Origin: Marinomonas sargassi
GTDB lineage: Bacteria > Pseudomonadota > Gammaproteobacteria > Pseudomonadales > Marinomonadaceae
Reading direction: 5' to 3'
DNA: 64,000 nucleotides
NCBI RefSeq assembly: GCF_025716875.1
Contig: NZ_JAOVZB010000004.1
Location: forward strand, 248,001-312,000
Shown: piece after piece, positions 16,572 to 25,251 of the stretch
How the letters are laid out: every line of letters begins with the position of its first letter
Numbering within the stretch: position 1 is the first letter of the stretch
Notes under the pieces: generated by a model
Databases searched by the model: none
What the model was told of the DNA's origin: nothing
The model's input: the letters and a program-made list of their open reading frames with translations, nothing else
Position numbers and translations under genes: made by a program

Positions 16572-18446
16572 TTAAAACTTGAAGAAAGAAAGGTCGCTTT
16601 TTTGCTTCTCTGCCAATTCAGATAACTCAGCAGATGCCTGCAAGGTTTCTTCAACGCTCGCCACATTTTGTTGAACAAGGTCATGGGTGCGGGTGGTAAT
16701 CTCAGAGATCTCTTCCGTGACCTTAAATTGTTCTTGAGACAAGGTAGACACAACCGTATTAATGTCTGAAATAGAAGCCACCGCTTTGGTGATATTTTCA
16801 AATGCGACATTAACACTTGCTGACAATGATACAGACTCTTCTATCAACTCAACATTATGTTGCATGTTATCTTGCGCACGTTCTGACTGCTGCTGCAACT
16901 GCTCAATGATCTCTTGAATACTTACTGTAGACTCTTGTGTTTTTGAAGCCAGCCCCCTTACCTCATCGGCCACAACAGCAAAGCCACGTCCATGCTCACC
17001 TGCACGAGCCGCTTCAATCGCCGCATTCAAGGCCAACAAATTCGTTTGTTCAGAAATAGAGTTAATCACTTCGATGACACTACCTATTTCCATAGCAAAT
17101 TTACGTAGCTCATTCACAATGTCTGAGCTTTCGCTTACAGATTGATTAATACGCGTCGTTAAACTCATATTTTTTTCAAGCTTCACTTTGCCATCATTTA
17201 CACTTTGCGTTGCCGCTTTAGCTTCGCTTTCCGCCACTTGAGCCTTGCCACTCACTTCTTGTGAGGTGGAAGAGAGCTCTGTAATTGCTGTTGCCACTTG
17301 TTCCATTTGCGCTTGTTCATTTAAGGCATTTGATTTGCTCTCATTCATGATCGCATTTAACTCAGTAGAAGCCGCTGATACGCTTTCCGAGATGCCATGA
17401 GTACTATGAATCAAACTGGACAGTTGATTAGATAAGCGAATAAGAGAAAGATATATTCCGGAATCTTTATTGGACACTTTTAGGTTTTGAGAGAACTCTC
17501 CCTGCGCCATTTTTTCCATTAAATCGGCAATATCATCTGGCGCTCCACCAACGGGCTTAAGCACCAATTTATCGACAACCACAGCTAACACTCCCATAGC
17601 AATAAGGAGAGACAGCAAGCCAACAATGATAGACGTCGTTAACTGACGGTTAACACTCTGCTCAATACTCGAATCACGAATAAAAGACACCAGCTTCCAA
17701 CCAGTACTTTCAATAGGTGTCCAAAATGCAGTGAACTCTATTTCCTCTCCCGCAACAACAGCACTGTAATGCTGCTCAGGGTTTTGCTCACTAAAAGACT
17801 TATAACCCGGTCGCACATCAAAGATATTTTTCCCTCGCATTTCTGGATAGGGAGGAATCAAGATCACTTCGTCAGCAGAATATAAGAAAAGGTCTTTTCT
17901 CTTTGCTAAGTCCCCTAGTAATGAATCCACAAAAACCGAAGTCGCTACAGCATATTTGTCACTAATTCGATAAGTCAGGGCAACAATTTCTTTATTGGAT
18001 ATTTTTGAAATAAAAGGAGCAGATATGTAAAACTCTTTACGGTCATCAAACATAGCTTTAAAGAAGTGGTAATCTCGTACATTAAGCGACAGTTTCTTAC
18101 CTGATACATCATAAAGCTGCCCTTCATTGCCCACTATATAAGAGCCGTCAATAAATCGAGATTGTGATCTAAACAGCATTTCAAGCTGAGTCACTAGGTT
18201 ATCAGATAACCCTTGCTCTGAAACGTCAGAAGAGTCCATCTTAACTGCTGACATAATACTTCTATAGGCACTAATTTTTTCTGTTAATTCGGCCTCAATA
18301 GTCGTGTTTTTTTCTGCCAAAATGGCTTTATTCAGGGAGACACTTTCCTCTTTGAATGCCACAAAACCTATTGATATTAAAACCACTATAATCACTGCAA
18401 TGATTACACCTAACGTCGCCGATATCTGTAGCTTAAACTTGTTCAC
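16572..18446 (-). CDS. Methyl-accepting chemotaxis protein
   Basis: A 624-residue chemoreceptor. TM1 is at about residues 8-31, a periplasmic sensor of about 235 residues follows, and TM2 is at about 270-290. The sensor looks like a Cache-type domain ([20 protein letters not shown] near 122-141), but the ligand is not evident. After a HAMP-like stretch ([20 protein letters not shown]) comes the long helical signalling domain, with the conserved hairpin tip [19 protein letters not shown] (about 464-482) and [15 protein letters not shown]. There is no C-terminal NWETF-type CheR tether. A single-gene unit; the usual fate is polar arrays that control CheA. Confidence 0.93.
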   Translation of the reverse strand: MNKFKLQISATLGVIIAVIIVVLISIGFVAFKEESVSLNKAILAEKNTTIEAELTEKISAYRSIMSAVKMDSSDVSEQGLSDNLVTQLEMLFRSQSRFIDGSYIVGNEGQLYDVSGKKLSLNVRDYHFFKAMFDDRKEFYISAPFISKISNKEIVALTYRISDKYAVATSVFVDSLLGDLAKRKDLFLYSADEVILIPPYPEMRGKNIFDVRPGYKSFSEQNPEQHYSAVVAGEEIEFTAFWTPIESTGWKLVSFIRDSSIEQSVNRQLTTSIIVGLLSLLIAMGVLAVVVDKLVLKPVGGAPDDIADLMEKMAQGEFSQNLKVSNKDSGIYLSLIRLSNQLSSLIHSTHGISESVSAASTELNAIMNESKSNALNEQAQMEQVATAITELSSTSQEVSGKAQVAESEAKAATQSVNDGKVKLEKNMSLTTRINQSVSESSDIVNELRKFAMEIGSVIEVINSISEQTNLLALNAAIEAARAGEHGRGFAVVADEVRGLASKTQESTVSIQEIIEQLQQQSERAQDNMQHNVELIEESVSLSASVNVAFENITKAVASISDINTVVSTLSQEQFKVTEEISEITTRTHDLVQQNVASVEETLQASAELSELAEKQKSDLSFFKF

Positions 18447-18678
18447 GAATACCTTATTCCTTTTCCAAATATTATGTCCATCCCCCTAGATCAGTACCAA
18501 GGAGGTAAAATTCTGACTTGGTATTTTAAGAGTTTTTTAAGATGGCAAATAGGAGAGGTGCGCACTCTTAATGTGAAGAAACGTGACTTAAATCAATAAA
18601 ATAGAAAATAGATCGAGGAAGTGAAAAGCGGGAGTAATACGAAGAGAAAGAAAACTAGAAATGAAAAAAATACATAGT

Positions 18679-18713
18679 AAAATATTCAGCGTTAAACTAA
18701 CGCTGAATATTTT
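18679..18713 (-). terminator. Terminator of hydratase-family gene
   Basis: A perfect 16-base stem (18679-18694 with 18698-18713) around a 3-base loop, directly after the stop codon on the minus strand and with the T-run TTTTA after the stem. Confidence 0.88.
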
Positions 18714-18722
18714 AAAGCAAAG

Positions 18723-19472
18723 TTAAGCTGGACGTTTGAATGTCACTTGGTACTCACCTAGTCCTTCGTAGGCTACGGTGGTTTCCATATCAAATTCCAT
18801 GTTCACTATGCCTTTAAATGAACCTGTAATAATAGCCGCACCAGCACTTAAGCCAACGCCACGTTTACCCATGTAATTCACTAGCCAGATCAAACCATCG
18901 ATGGCACGTTCGTTAGGGTGCTTTCCATCTAGTTCGCGTACTTCATCGCCCTGTGTAACCGTAATTTTGATAGCACTGGTTGATATTGCTGCCGCTTTAT
19001 CAATTTCAGGCCCAATAAATAAGCCTTGGTTAATCATGCAGTCTGCAAGACTTTCATGGAAGCTTTGGCCTGCATCGTCAGCATAACGGCTTTGCATTAA
19101 CTCTAATGCCATATGTGCACTACCGATGGCATCGATGATTTCTGCTTCACTGTAATCGCCTTCTTTAACCGGTAAGTCTTTCGCTAAAACAAAACCGATT
19201 TCAGGCTCTACACGAGCAACACCTTTATCTTCAAACAATTCCGCTATGTCACCTTTTTGTACATTGAAAATAGGTGCAGCAATGATCTTATCTTCAGCAG
19301 GTGGTAATAAGCACTTCCAACCCGTTACCGTTTCAATTTTCGCCATTTCAGCCTGTATATTTAATGAATCATCAATACTCGTTGGACGAATAGACTCTTC
19401 AAGACGAGGGGCTTTAGTACCGGCTTTGCGGCGACCTAACAGCTCTTGTGCAGCTTGTTTATAAGCAGACAT
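18723..19472 (-). CDS. 2-keto-4-pentenoate hydratase / FAH-family enzyme
   Basis: A 249-residue protein of the fumarylacetoacetate hydrolase superfamily, hydratase (MhpD-like) branch. The acidic metal site is visible in VEPEIGFVLAKDLP (about 89-102), with further family blocks in HMALELMQSRYAD and SAGAAIITGSFKG. Such enzymes add water to 2-hydroxypenta-2,4-dienoate in aromatic meta-cleavage, or decarboxylate or hydrolyse related keto acids. No other meta-cleavage genes are nearby, so a role in aromatic breakdown cannot be confirmed. It forms its own transcription unit. Confidence 0.85.
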   Translation of the reverse strand: MSAYKQAAQELLGRRKAGTKAPRLEESIRPTSIDDSLNIQAEMAKIETVTGWKCLLPPAEDKIIAAPIFNVQKGDIAELFEDKGVARVEPEIGFVLAKDLPVKEGDYSEAEIIDAIGSAHMALELMQSRYADDAGQSFHESLADCMINQGLFIGPEIDKAAAISTSAIKITVTQGDEVRELDGKHPNERAIDGLIWLVNYMGKRGVGLSAGAAIITGSFKGIVNMEFDMETTVAYEGLGEYQVTFKRPA

Positions 19473-19649
19473 ATGTACTCCGTAAAGGTTAAAAAGTAGC
19501 GTACGCCATATTATTGGGTACGAAGGAAAAGCGATTAATTATCACTTTAAAATGTGGCAATAGAATAAACACTATCCCCCTACCACACAACCGAGGCACG
19601 AAACTCAACTCAAATAATAAAAATAACCAAGTAAAATGGAAGAAATCTT

Positions 19650-20234
19650 CTACTCTCGTTTCCATACTAATAAAAAGTTATTCGCTGGCATGTCCACTTT
19701 TTCAACCAGTGTCATACCTACAGCCCATTCAACCAACTCAGCAATATCTCGAATTCCACCATAGCCACCTTGCTGTAAGCTTTGGTCAAAGTCTCTATTC
19801 CCTTCACTGGTGTATTCACCATCCACATTCATAGGCCCATATTGACAAAAAACACCGCCTTTAGGCAGGTTTTCAGCCACCGTTTCCATCATCAATTTCG
19901 CGTCTTCTCGCTGCATAATATGAGTGGTATTGGCGGTAAAAACGGCATCAACTGCCAGATCTGGCCAAGCATGTTTGCCAAAATGAAATTCAAAAGGAGC
20001 AATTAAATTAGTCAGATTAGCTTCATCTATCCAAGCTTGAATGCTCCCATGGTTCTCCAACATATCACTGGTTCGCCAAGTAACATGAGACAAATATTTT
20101 GCGAAGAACACCGCATGCTGCCCCGTACCTGAACCAATTTCTAGCACTTGTTGAGCCTGTTTAAAATAGACGGAAAGTTGATCAAGAATAGGCTGTTGGT
20201 TGCGATCACAAGAAGGAGAAAATGCTTTTGCCAT
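19650..20234 (-). CDS. DUF938 SAM-dependent methyltransferase-like protein
   Basis: A 194-residue class I methyltransferase fold: VLEIGSGTGQHAVFFA (about 30-45) is the SAM-binding motif I, followed by WRTSDMLENH (motif II region) and AVFTANTTHIM (motif IV region). The GPMNVDGEYTSEGNRDFDQSLQ stretch is the DUF938 signature. The substrate is unknown. It is divergent from proC, with a 200-base gap that holds a long palindrome. Confidence 0.85.
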   Translation of the reverse strand: MAKAFSPSCDRNQQPILDQLSVYFKQAQQVLEIGSGTGQHAVFFAKYLSHVTWRTSDMLENHGSIQAWIDEANLTNLIAPFEFHFGKHAWPDLAVDAVFTANTTHIMQREDAKLMMETVAENLPKGGVFCQYGPMNVDGEYTSEGNRDFDQSLQQGGYGGIRDIAELVEWAVGMTLVEKVDMPANNFLLVWKRE

Positions 20235-20332
20235 TATATAAATACCCTAGAAAAATGAGGCTCGATTAAAAAAAACACTCGCTAAATTCCAATTAAAAAT
20301 ACGCTTTTATACAATTTCATTCATCTTTATTT

Positions 20333-20353
20333 TGAACATACTAAGTATGTTCA
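20333..20353. promoter_or_regulatory. 21-base palindrome between DUF938 gene and proC
   Basis: TGAACATACT-A-AGTATGTTCA is an exact palindrome of 10-base arms around one base, 80 bases before proC and 99 bases before the divergent gene. It has the form of a dimer-binding operator (GAAC-N11-GTTC). There is no T-run, so it is unlikely to be a terminator. Confidence 0.45.
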
Positions 20354-20432
20354 TCTTGAATGCCTGAAATGCCCTTCTTCATGATAAAAATATGCACTCT
20401 CAATTAAACAAGACAAGGAATAGGGAAATACA

Positions 20433-21233
20433 ATGAGTGTAAATAAAAAGACCTGTGTTTACTTAGGTATCGGCAATATGGGCTTCCCTGTATTTAAAGC
20501 CACCGCACCTTTCTTCCTAGAATTATGGAATGTTGTTGTTATTGATAAAAGTGTTGATCGACTGCGACAAGCTCAGAGCCTTGGTGACGTTAAAGTGATG
20601 GACTCATTACCAGAGGAAATCGATATCCTTTTCCTAGGAGTAAGACCACAAGATTTACCTAACATCGCTTTAGAACACAGTTCACCTACTTTGATAATTT
20701 CTATGATGGCTGGGGTGTCTTGTTCGGAAATACAACAATACTCGTCAAAGTCTTCAGTAGTAAGGTGCATGCCAAACACGCCTTGTGAGTATGGCGCGGG
20801 GATCACTCCCATCTACTACGATGGCATGGCCGACCACAATTACACCGCCTTCATTGCTGCTGCGCAAAACTTAGGAGAACTATTCTTTGTAGAGAAGGAA
20901 CACCTTATCGATGCCGCAACTGGCATTAGTGGCGGTGGACCAGCTTATATAATGGTCATTGCAGATGCCATGATTAAAGCCTCAGAAGAGCTGGGGTTTA
21001 GTTATGCAGAGGCTAAACGCCTAGTCAGCAAAACATTAGAAGGCAGTGGCAAAATGCTAGAAATGTCTAGCAAATTACCCTCAACTTTAGCCCAAGATGT
21101 AATGACACCAAATGGCACAACAGAACAAGGCGTCAATGAGTTGAAAAAACAAAAAGTGGATGAAGCCCTATATAGCGCCTTAATGAAAGCATCCCATAAA
21201 GCGGAAGATATGGCATCCCCTGAGAATAGATAA
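20433..21233 (+). CDS. proC: Pyrroline-5-carboxylate reductase
   Basis: The last step of proline synthesis: NAD(P)H-dependent reduction of 1-pyrroline-5-carboxylate. The 266-residue protein starts with a Rossmann fold (YLGIGNMG, residues 10-17) and has VRCMPNTPCEYGAGIT (about 109-124) and the C-terminal dimerisation block DAATGISGGGPAYI followed by MTPNGTTEQGV, all hallmark P5CR motifs. GGAATAGGG upstream gives the ribosome-binding site for ATG 20433. The overall sequence is more divergent than typical gammaproteobacterial ProC, so this could be a paralog. Confidence 0.88.
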   Translation: MSVNKKTCVYLGIGNMGFPVFKATAPFFLELWNVVVIDKSVDRLRQAQSLGDVKVMDSLPEEIDILFLGVRPQDLPNIALEHSSPTLIISMMAGVSCSEIQQYSSKSSVVRCMPNTPCEYGAGITPIYYDGMADHNYTAFIAAAQNLGELFFVEKEHLIDAATGISGGGPAYIMVIADAMIKASEELGFSYAEAKRLVSKTLEGSGKMLEMSSKLPSTLAQDVMTPNGTTEQGVNELKKQKVDEALYSALMKASHKAEDMASPENR

Positions 21234-21243
21234 ACAGTGCCCT

Positions 21244-21275
21244 GATGATAGCCTCAGTATTTTGGCTATCATCCT
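21244..21275 (+). terminator. Terminator of proC
   Basis: GATGATAGCC at 21244-21253 pairs with GGCTATCATC at 21264-21273, with a 10-base loop, just past the proC stop. It is followed by only a weak CTTATT tail and also faces the convergent ycaQ-like gene. Confidence 0.65.
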
Positions 21276-21277
21276 TA

Positions 21278-22498
21278 TTAAAAGAGTAATTTCTGTATAG
21301 GTTGTAGAAGGCGTTTAGGGTGAACGGCGTTTAAAGATACAGTGTCACACTTTTGGAAGACACAGAAGGTTTTAACCGCCTCAGTAAAAGCCGCAATAAG
21401 CGATTCCTCGTAGCCAGAACGCGCACTCGATAAATGCTCTTCAAAATGTAAACACTTAATTTCTAAGTGCCCTGTTTTCCGATGTGCCTTGCAATCCATT
21501 CGACCTATCATTTCAGCTCGATAAAGTAAGGGTAAGGAAAAGTAACCATATTGGCGCTTTGCTGCTGGAAGATAACATTCGATTTGGTAATCAAATTGGA
21601 ATAAGGGTCTCAACCTATCTCGCTGTATGACGCTATTATCAAATGGCGACAGGATACGTAATTTTTCATTCAATCTAGGTAACGTGCTTTCTAATGTACT
21701 GACTTCAATAAAGAACACTTCATCGTTTGGCAATTGTATTTGCTCTAATGAACCCTGTAGAAGCCTTTCATGTATTAGATTTTTTACTGCCTTTCGCAGT
21801 TCAGCATTGCGGCGTAAATAAGTTACCCCTTTCAATGACACCAGACCATGGCAAGCTAATTGTTGCTGAAGCAAGTGCTCCGCAAACTCCTCATTTGTCG
21901 GCATTGCTGTATTTATATGTGAAGGTAAAACTCGTTCAGCAAGGTCGTAGGTTTTCTGAAAACCGGTGCGATCACAGACCATTAAATCGCCTTCCATATA
22001 AAGTTGATCTAACGCTTGTTTAGCGGGCTTCCAATCCCACCAGCCTGAACTTGTTGTTGGCTTATTTTCTATGTCTCTGGATCTTAGTGGGCCATCAGAA
22101 CGAATACGAGCTAGTAATTCATTCATCAATTTCTGATCTTTATTTTTATACCAAGGATGTTGACCGCTCTTAGTGGCTTCTTTGAAAGGTAAAGAGAAAC
22201 GAAAGTCTTCCATGGGTAAAAATGCCGCGGCATGGGACCAGTATTCAAATATGTCCCCCGCCACTAACATTTGATTCAACATATCTGGCTGGTAATTAGG
22301 GACTCTAGAATGAAGTACATGGTGATGAGCCCGCTCTACAACTGAAATTGTATCGATTTGGACATAGCCAATATGCTGTATTGCCTTTCTTGCTCCAGAT
22401 AAGCCTCGTCCGTACGCTTGTGTTTGCAACAAGCCTTGCGCTGCTAAAGCAATTCGACGTATACGTGCAAGATCTTTTGATGAGGTTATTTTACGCAT
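21278..22498 (-). CDS. YcaQ-like winged-helix DNA glycosylase family protein
   Basis: A 406-residue protein of the HTH_42/YcaQ (AlkX-like) family. E. coli YcaQ unhooks interstrand DNA crosslinks through a QxD catalytic motif. Here QIDTISVVERAHHHVL (about 47-62) carries QxD, and EYWSHAAAFLPMEDF (about 85-99) and WWDWKPAKQALDQLY (about 153-167) are family blocks, as is ILSPFDNSVIQRDRL (about 283-297). Size fits. It follows the DUF1330 gene by 21 bases on the same strand, suggesting co-transcription. The DNA-repair role is from the family, not shown here. Confidence 0.85.
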   Translation of the reverse strand: MRKITSSKDLARIRRIALAAQGLLQTQAYGRGLSGARKAIQHIGYVQIDTISVVERAHHHVLHSRVPNYQPDMLNQMLVAGDIFEYWSHAAAFLPMEDFRFSLPFKEATKSGQHPWYKNKDQKLMNELLARIRSDGPLRSRDIENKPTTSSGWWDWKPAKQALDQLYMEGDLMVCDRTGFQKTYDLAERVLPSHINTAMPTNEEFAEHLLQQQLACHGLVSLKGVTYLRRNAELRKAVKNLIHERLLQGSLEQIQLPNDEVFFIEVSTLESTLPRLNEKLRILSPFDNSVIQRDRLRPLFQFDYQIECYLPAAKRQYGYFSLPLLYRAEMIGRMDCKAHRKTGHLEIKCLHFEEHLSSARSGYEESLIAAFTEAVKTFCVFQKCDTVSLNAVHPKRLLQPIQKLLF

Positions 22499-22519
22499 TC
22501 CGTTTGCAACTCCCTTAGG

Positions 22520-22828
22520 CTATTCAGCACTCACTTCATGTAAAGAAATAACAGTGGCACTTTTCACCGACAAATCGAAATACTTAGCCTTAACCGCCAA
22601 ATAATCAGGGTTTGAAAAGAAACCTTCCATATGTTGCTTGCTTGGAAAGGTGATCGTAAATAGACGATTAATATTATCCGTACTTTGAGAAAGCAATACT
22701 TCTGAGACAGTAAAATCAAAAGTAAACTCACCACCGAAGGTCGCTAAAATAGGCATCATGGCTTCACGGTATTTTTGATAAATGCCTTGATCTATAACCT
22801 CTAATCCCATTATACGTTGGTATGCCAC
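22520..22828 (-). CDS. DUF1330 family protein
   Basis: A 102-residue alpha/beta ferredoxin-like (dimeric barrel) protein: MAYQRIMGLEVIDQGIYQKY, then MPILATFGGEFTFDF and an FPSKQHMEGFFSNPDYLAVK block as in DUF1330 proteins. Cytoplasmic. The function of the family is unknown. It is the first gene before the ycaQ-like gene on the minus strand, and the SEC-C gene upstream is separated by a strong terminator. Confidence 0.8.
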   Translation of the reverse strand: MAYQRIMGLEVIDQGIYQKYREAMMPILATFGGEFTFDFTVSEVLLSQSTDNINRLFTITFPSKQHMEGFFSNPDYLAVKAKYFDLSVKSATVISLHEVSAE

Positions 22829-22856
22829 AGTAAATTCCTTGATAAAGTAGGGAATA

Positions 22857-22892
22857 ATAAAAAGGCCTATTTCTGCTAAGAAAGAGGCCTTT
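22857..22892 (-). terminator. Terminator of the SEC-C gene
   Basis: AAAGGCCT at 22861-22868 pairs with AGGCCTTT at 22885-22892, extended inward by TTTCT/AGAAA. On the minus strand it is followed by TTTTTATTATT. It separates the SEC-C gene from the DUF1330 gene. Confidence 0.88.
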
Positions 22893-22926
22893 AAAATAAC
22901 TCACATGTGAAAGACAAGCGCTGCTC

Positions 22927-23085
22927 TTAAGCGTTTTTACCGCAGCACTTTTTGTATTTTTTTTCACTACCGCAAGCACATGGGTCGTTGCGCCCAATTT
23001 TAGGTGTATCACGTGTTACTGTAGCCTGCTTAGGAGGACAACAACTCGTATTAGTACAACCACCTTCCAAATTTTCATTACTCAT
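22927..23085 (-). CDS. Small SEC-C metal-binding motif protein
   Basis: A 52-residue protein. Its C-terminus, [19 protein letters not shown] (residues 32-50), is the SEC-C zinc motif (CxCx8CC) found at the end of SecA and in many small proteins. The N-terminus adds a second cysteine cluster ([11 protein letters not shown]). An AAGGTG sequence about 10 bases upstream and its own terminator support it as a real gene. Function unknown; a tiny metal- or ribosome-binding protein is possible. Confidence 0.8.
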   Translation of the reverse strand: MSNENLEGGCTNTSCCPPKQATVTRDTPKIGRNDPCACGSEKKYKKCCGKNA

Positions 23086-23296
23086 AATGCCCAACACCTT
23101 CACTAAATCTAATAAACTTACAAACCTCGCAGCCTACAGAAAAGCACTAAAAATATAAAGACCCTCTAGTCAAAAATACCAACCAAAGTAGAAATGTAGC
23201 AATAAAAAACTAAGCTGGTTATTTAATATCAAGATAGATAGAATGATTTTTGTTTTAGGTAACAATACTAAATTGCATTTTTATATGGAGTATAAA

Positions 23297-23989
23297 ATGA
23301 CAAAACCTTTCTTTAACCCCTTTAGAAAATCTATCTATTTCCTATTTTTTGCAGCTACCCTAGCTTTAGTCGGATGCTCAGCAACTCAATCTCATAAAGC
23401 AATAACAACTGAATCTGTATCAAGTTACAACACTGAATATAAAGGCACAAAAACTACATTAGTAGTTGGTAACTTTCAGAACCGCTCATCTTACATGCAA
23501 GGGCTGTTCTCATCTGGTACGGATAAACTAGGAAACCAATCAAAAACCATTCTTAAAACTCACCTTCAACAGACAAATAGATTTAAAGTAGTAGATAGAG
23601 AGAATTTAGAACTATTAAAGCGTGAAGCAGAATTAAACGGCGTAACACAAAATCTTACTGGCGCTCGATATACGATTACAGGGGATGTTACAGAGTTTGG
23701 CCGCAAGGTCACAGGCGACAAGCAACTTTTTGGTATTCTCGGCTCGGGTAAAACTCAAACAGCATATGCAAAAGTAAGTATGAATATTGTTGATGTGATG
23801 AACGGTGAAATAGTTTACTCCACTCAAGCTGCTGGTGAATATGAGTTAAGTAATCGCGAAGTAGTAGGTTTTGGTTCAACAGCAAGCTATGACGCAACTC
23901 TAAACGGTAAAGTTCTAAATTTTGCAATTAAAGAAGCGGTCAATAATATCGTACGCGACTTAGAAAACGGCATATGGACGGTGCAATAA
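23297..23989 (+). CDS. CsgG/HfaB-family lipoprotein
   Basis: A 230-residue lipoprotein with lipobox TLALVGCSAT (Cys about 27). The body matches the CsgG fold: TTLVVGNFQNRS, RFKVVDRENLELLKREAELNG, GARYTITGDVTEFG and AYAKVSMNIVDVMNGEIVYST. In curli systems CsgG is a nine-subunit outer-membrane export channel, but no curlin genes are present. ATGGAG at 23285-23290 sets the start at ATG 23297 rather than at the in-frame start further upstream. It is first in a three-lipoprotein operon with the DUF4810 and DUF799 genes, a conserved trio in many gammaproteobacteria and in Neisseria. Confidence 0.88.
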   Translation: MTKPFFNPFRKSIYFLFFAATLALVGCSATQSHKAITTESVSSYNTEYKGTKTTLVVGNFQNRSSYMQGLFSSGTDKLGNQSKTILKTHLQQTNRFKVVDRENLELLKREAELNGVTQNLTGARYTITGDVTEFGRKVTGDKQLFGILGSGKTQTAYAKVSMNIVDVMNGEIVYSTQAAGEYELSNREVVGFGSTASYDATLNGKVLNFAIKEAVNNIVRDLENGIWTVQ

Positions 23990-23990
23990 T

Positions 23991-24356
23991 ATGAAAGCAA
24001 ACAAAGGATTCAAAGCAACCTTAATAATATTATCCATGCTTGTGCTAGGAGGCTGTGCTTCTAAACAAACTACATTCTACTGGGGTGAATATGAAAGTCT
24101 GATTTACGATATGTATATTGAACCTGGCAGTGCAGACTCCACTACTCAAATATCAACTTTGCTTGCAGATATTCAAAAGGCAGAGGCAAAGAATATCCCA
24201 ATCGCACCAGGTATTCATGCACACTTAGGCTATATGTATGCCCTTGAAGGAAATATAGACCAATCAATTGCTGAGTTCGCGACTGAAAAGTCTCTCTATC
24301 CAGAGTCTGCAACACTTATAGATGGAATGCTAAAACGTTTAGAAGGAACTAATTAA
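23991..24356 (+). CDS. DUF4810 lipoprotein
   Basis: A 121-residue lipoprotein with lipobox LVLGGCASK (Cys about 22). The family block TTFYWGEYESLIYDMYI is seen directly after the anchor, followed by a TPR-like helical pair (IPIAPGIHAHLGYMYALEGN). It begins one base after the CsgG-like gene and shares its last base with the DUF799 gene (TAATG overlap), so translation is probably coupled. Likely a partner in an outer-membrane lipoprotein complex, by operon context. Confidence 0.88.
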   Translation: MKANKGFKATLIILSMLVLGGCASKQTTFYWGEYESLIYDMYIEPGSADSTTQISTLLADIQKAEAKNIPIAPGIHAHLGYMYALEGNIDQSIAEFATEKSLYPESATLIDGMLKRLEGTN

Positions 24357-25003
24357 TGAAAACCTGTAAAAAAATCTTTTTATGCTTCCCTCTATTGTTA
24401 GCACTTCTAGTAACTGGGTGTGCAACGCAACAACCTTATAATTATGATGCACTGTTAGCAGCCAAGCCAAAATCAATATTGGTTATCCCTCCTAAAAACA
24501 ACTCAGTTGAAGCAAATGCGCCATACGTTTATTTATCAACAATCAGCAAACCATTAGGTGAAAAAGGTTACTACGTATTTCCTGTCGCCGTGATTGATAC
24601 ATTTTTAAAAGAAAATGGGTTGCCAACTCCAGAAGAAATGAACCTGGTTCCTCTTGATAAACTGTACGAGCATATTGGTGCAGATGCAGTCTTATATGTT
24701 GAAATAAATGATTGGGGACAAAAATATCGTGTTCTATCCTCAGACACTGTCGTAGAAGTTTCTATGAAATTAGTCGATGGTAGAACGGGAGCTCTTTTAT
24801 GGGACGCAAGCTCATCTGCGATTCAAAGTTCTAATTCAGGAAATGGAGGTCTAATTGGTAACCTTGTAGGTGCTGTAGCATCACAAGTTATTGGCTCTGT
24901 CTCTGACAAGACACCCGAGGTAGTAAGAGTAGCCAATGCAAACGCCATATATAATCCTAACCGAGGTTTATTAGTTGGGCCATATACTCCCCCTAGTGAG
25001 TAG
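24356..25003 (+). CDS. DUF799 (GNA1162-like) lipoprotein
   Basis: A 215-residue lipoprotein with lipobox LLVTGCATQ (Cys about 22). The family pattern is clear: KPKSILVIPPKNNSVEANAPYVYLSTISKPLGEKGYYVFPVAV, GADAVLYVEINDWGQKY and VSMKLVDGRTGALLWDASS. The meningococcal homologue GNA1162 has a TolB-N-like fold. It ends the three-gene lipoprotein operon and is followed by a terminator. Outer-membrane location is inferred; the function of the trio is not established. Confidence 0.88.
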   Translation: MKTCKKIFLCFPLLLALLVTGCATQQPYNYDALLAAKPKSILVIPPKNNSVEANAPYVYLSTISKPLGEKGYYVFPVAVIDTFLKENGLPTPEEMNLVPLDKLYEHIGADAVLYVEINDWGQKYRVLSSDTVVEVSMKLVDGRTGALLWDASSSAIQSSNSGNGGLIGNLVGAVASQVIGSVSDKTPEVVRVANANAIYNPNRGLLVGPYTPPSE

Positions 25004-25025
25004 CATCAAAAACTAAATAGCAATC

Positions 25026-25072
25026 AAAATATCCCTGTGACTAGAACAACCACGTCATCGGGATATTTTAAT
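25026..25072 (+). terminator. Terminator of the CsgG-like operon
   Basis: AAAATATCCC at 25026-25035 pairs with GGGATATTTT at 25060-25069, plus an inner TGAC/GTCA stem, 23 bases after the DUF799 stop and followed by AATAT. Confidence 0.8.
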
Positions 25073-25251
25073 ATCTCCATCACCCCCTACTTGTTTATTC
25101 CCTTATTTTTTGGGCAAAGCGGAACTCCATTATAAGACTAAAAGCTAGCCTCTTTTTTTACGCCCTTTTGTTATGGTTTTCTTATTCAAAGCTTATCCAC
25201 TCAATTAGTCATTGATAATCAGGAAATAAAAAATTACGCGACAGGAATCAT

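Noticed and set aside
16493-16816. A frame overlapping the chemoreceptor C-terminus in another phase
   Set aside because: It covers the conserved chemoreceptor coding region and has Leu/Arg/Ser-rich shadow composition.
20333-20353. Palindrome as a LexA box
   Set aside because: It does not match the gammaproteobacterial CTG-N10-CAG form; the GAAC/GTTC half-sites are further apart than in the Gram-positive type.
23603-23927. Minus-strand frames opposite the CsgG-like gene
   Set aside because: No signal or ribosome site, and the plus-strand gene has strong family motifs.
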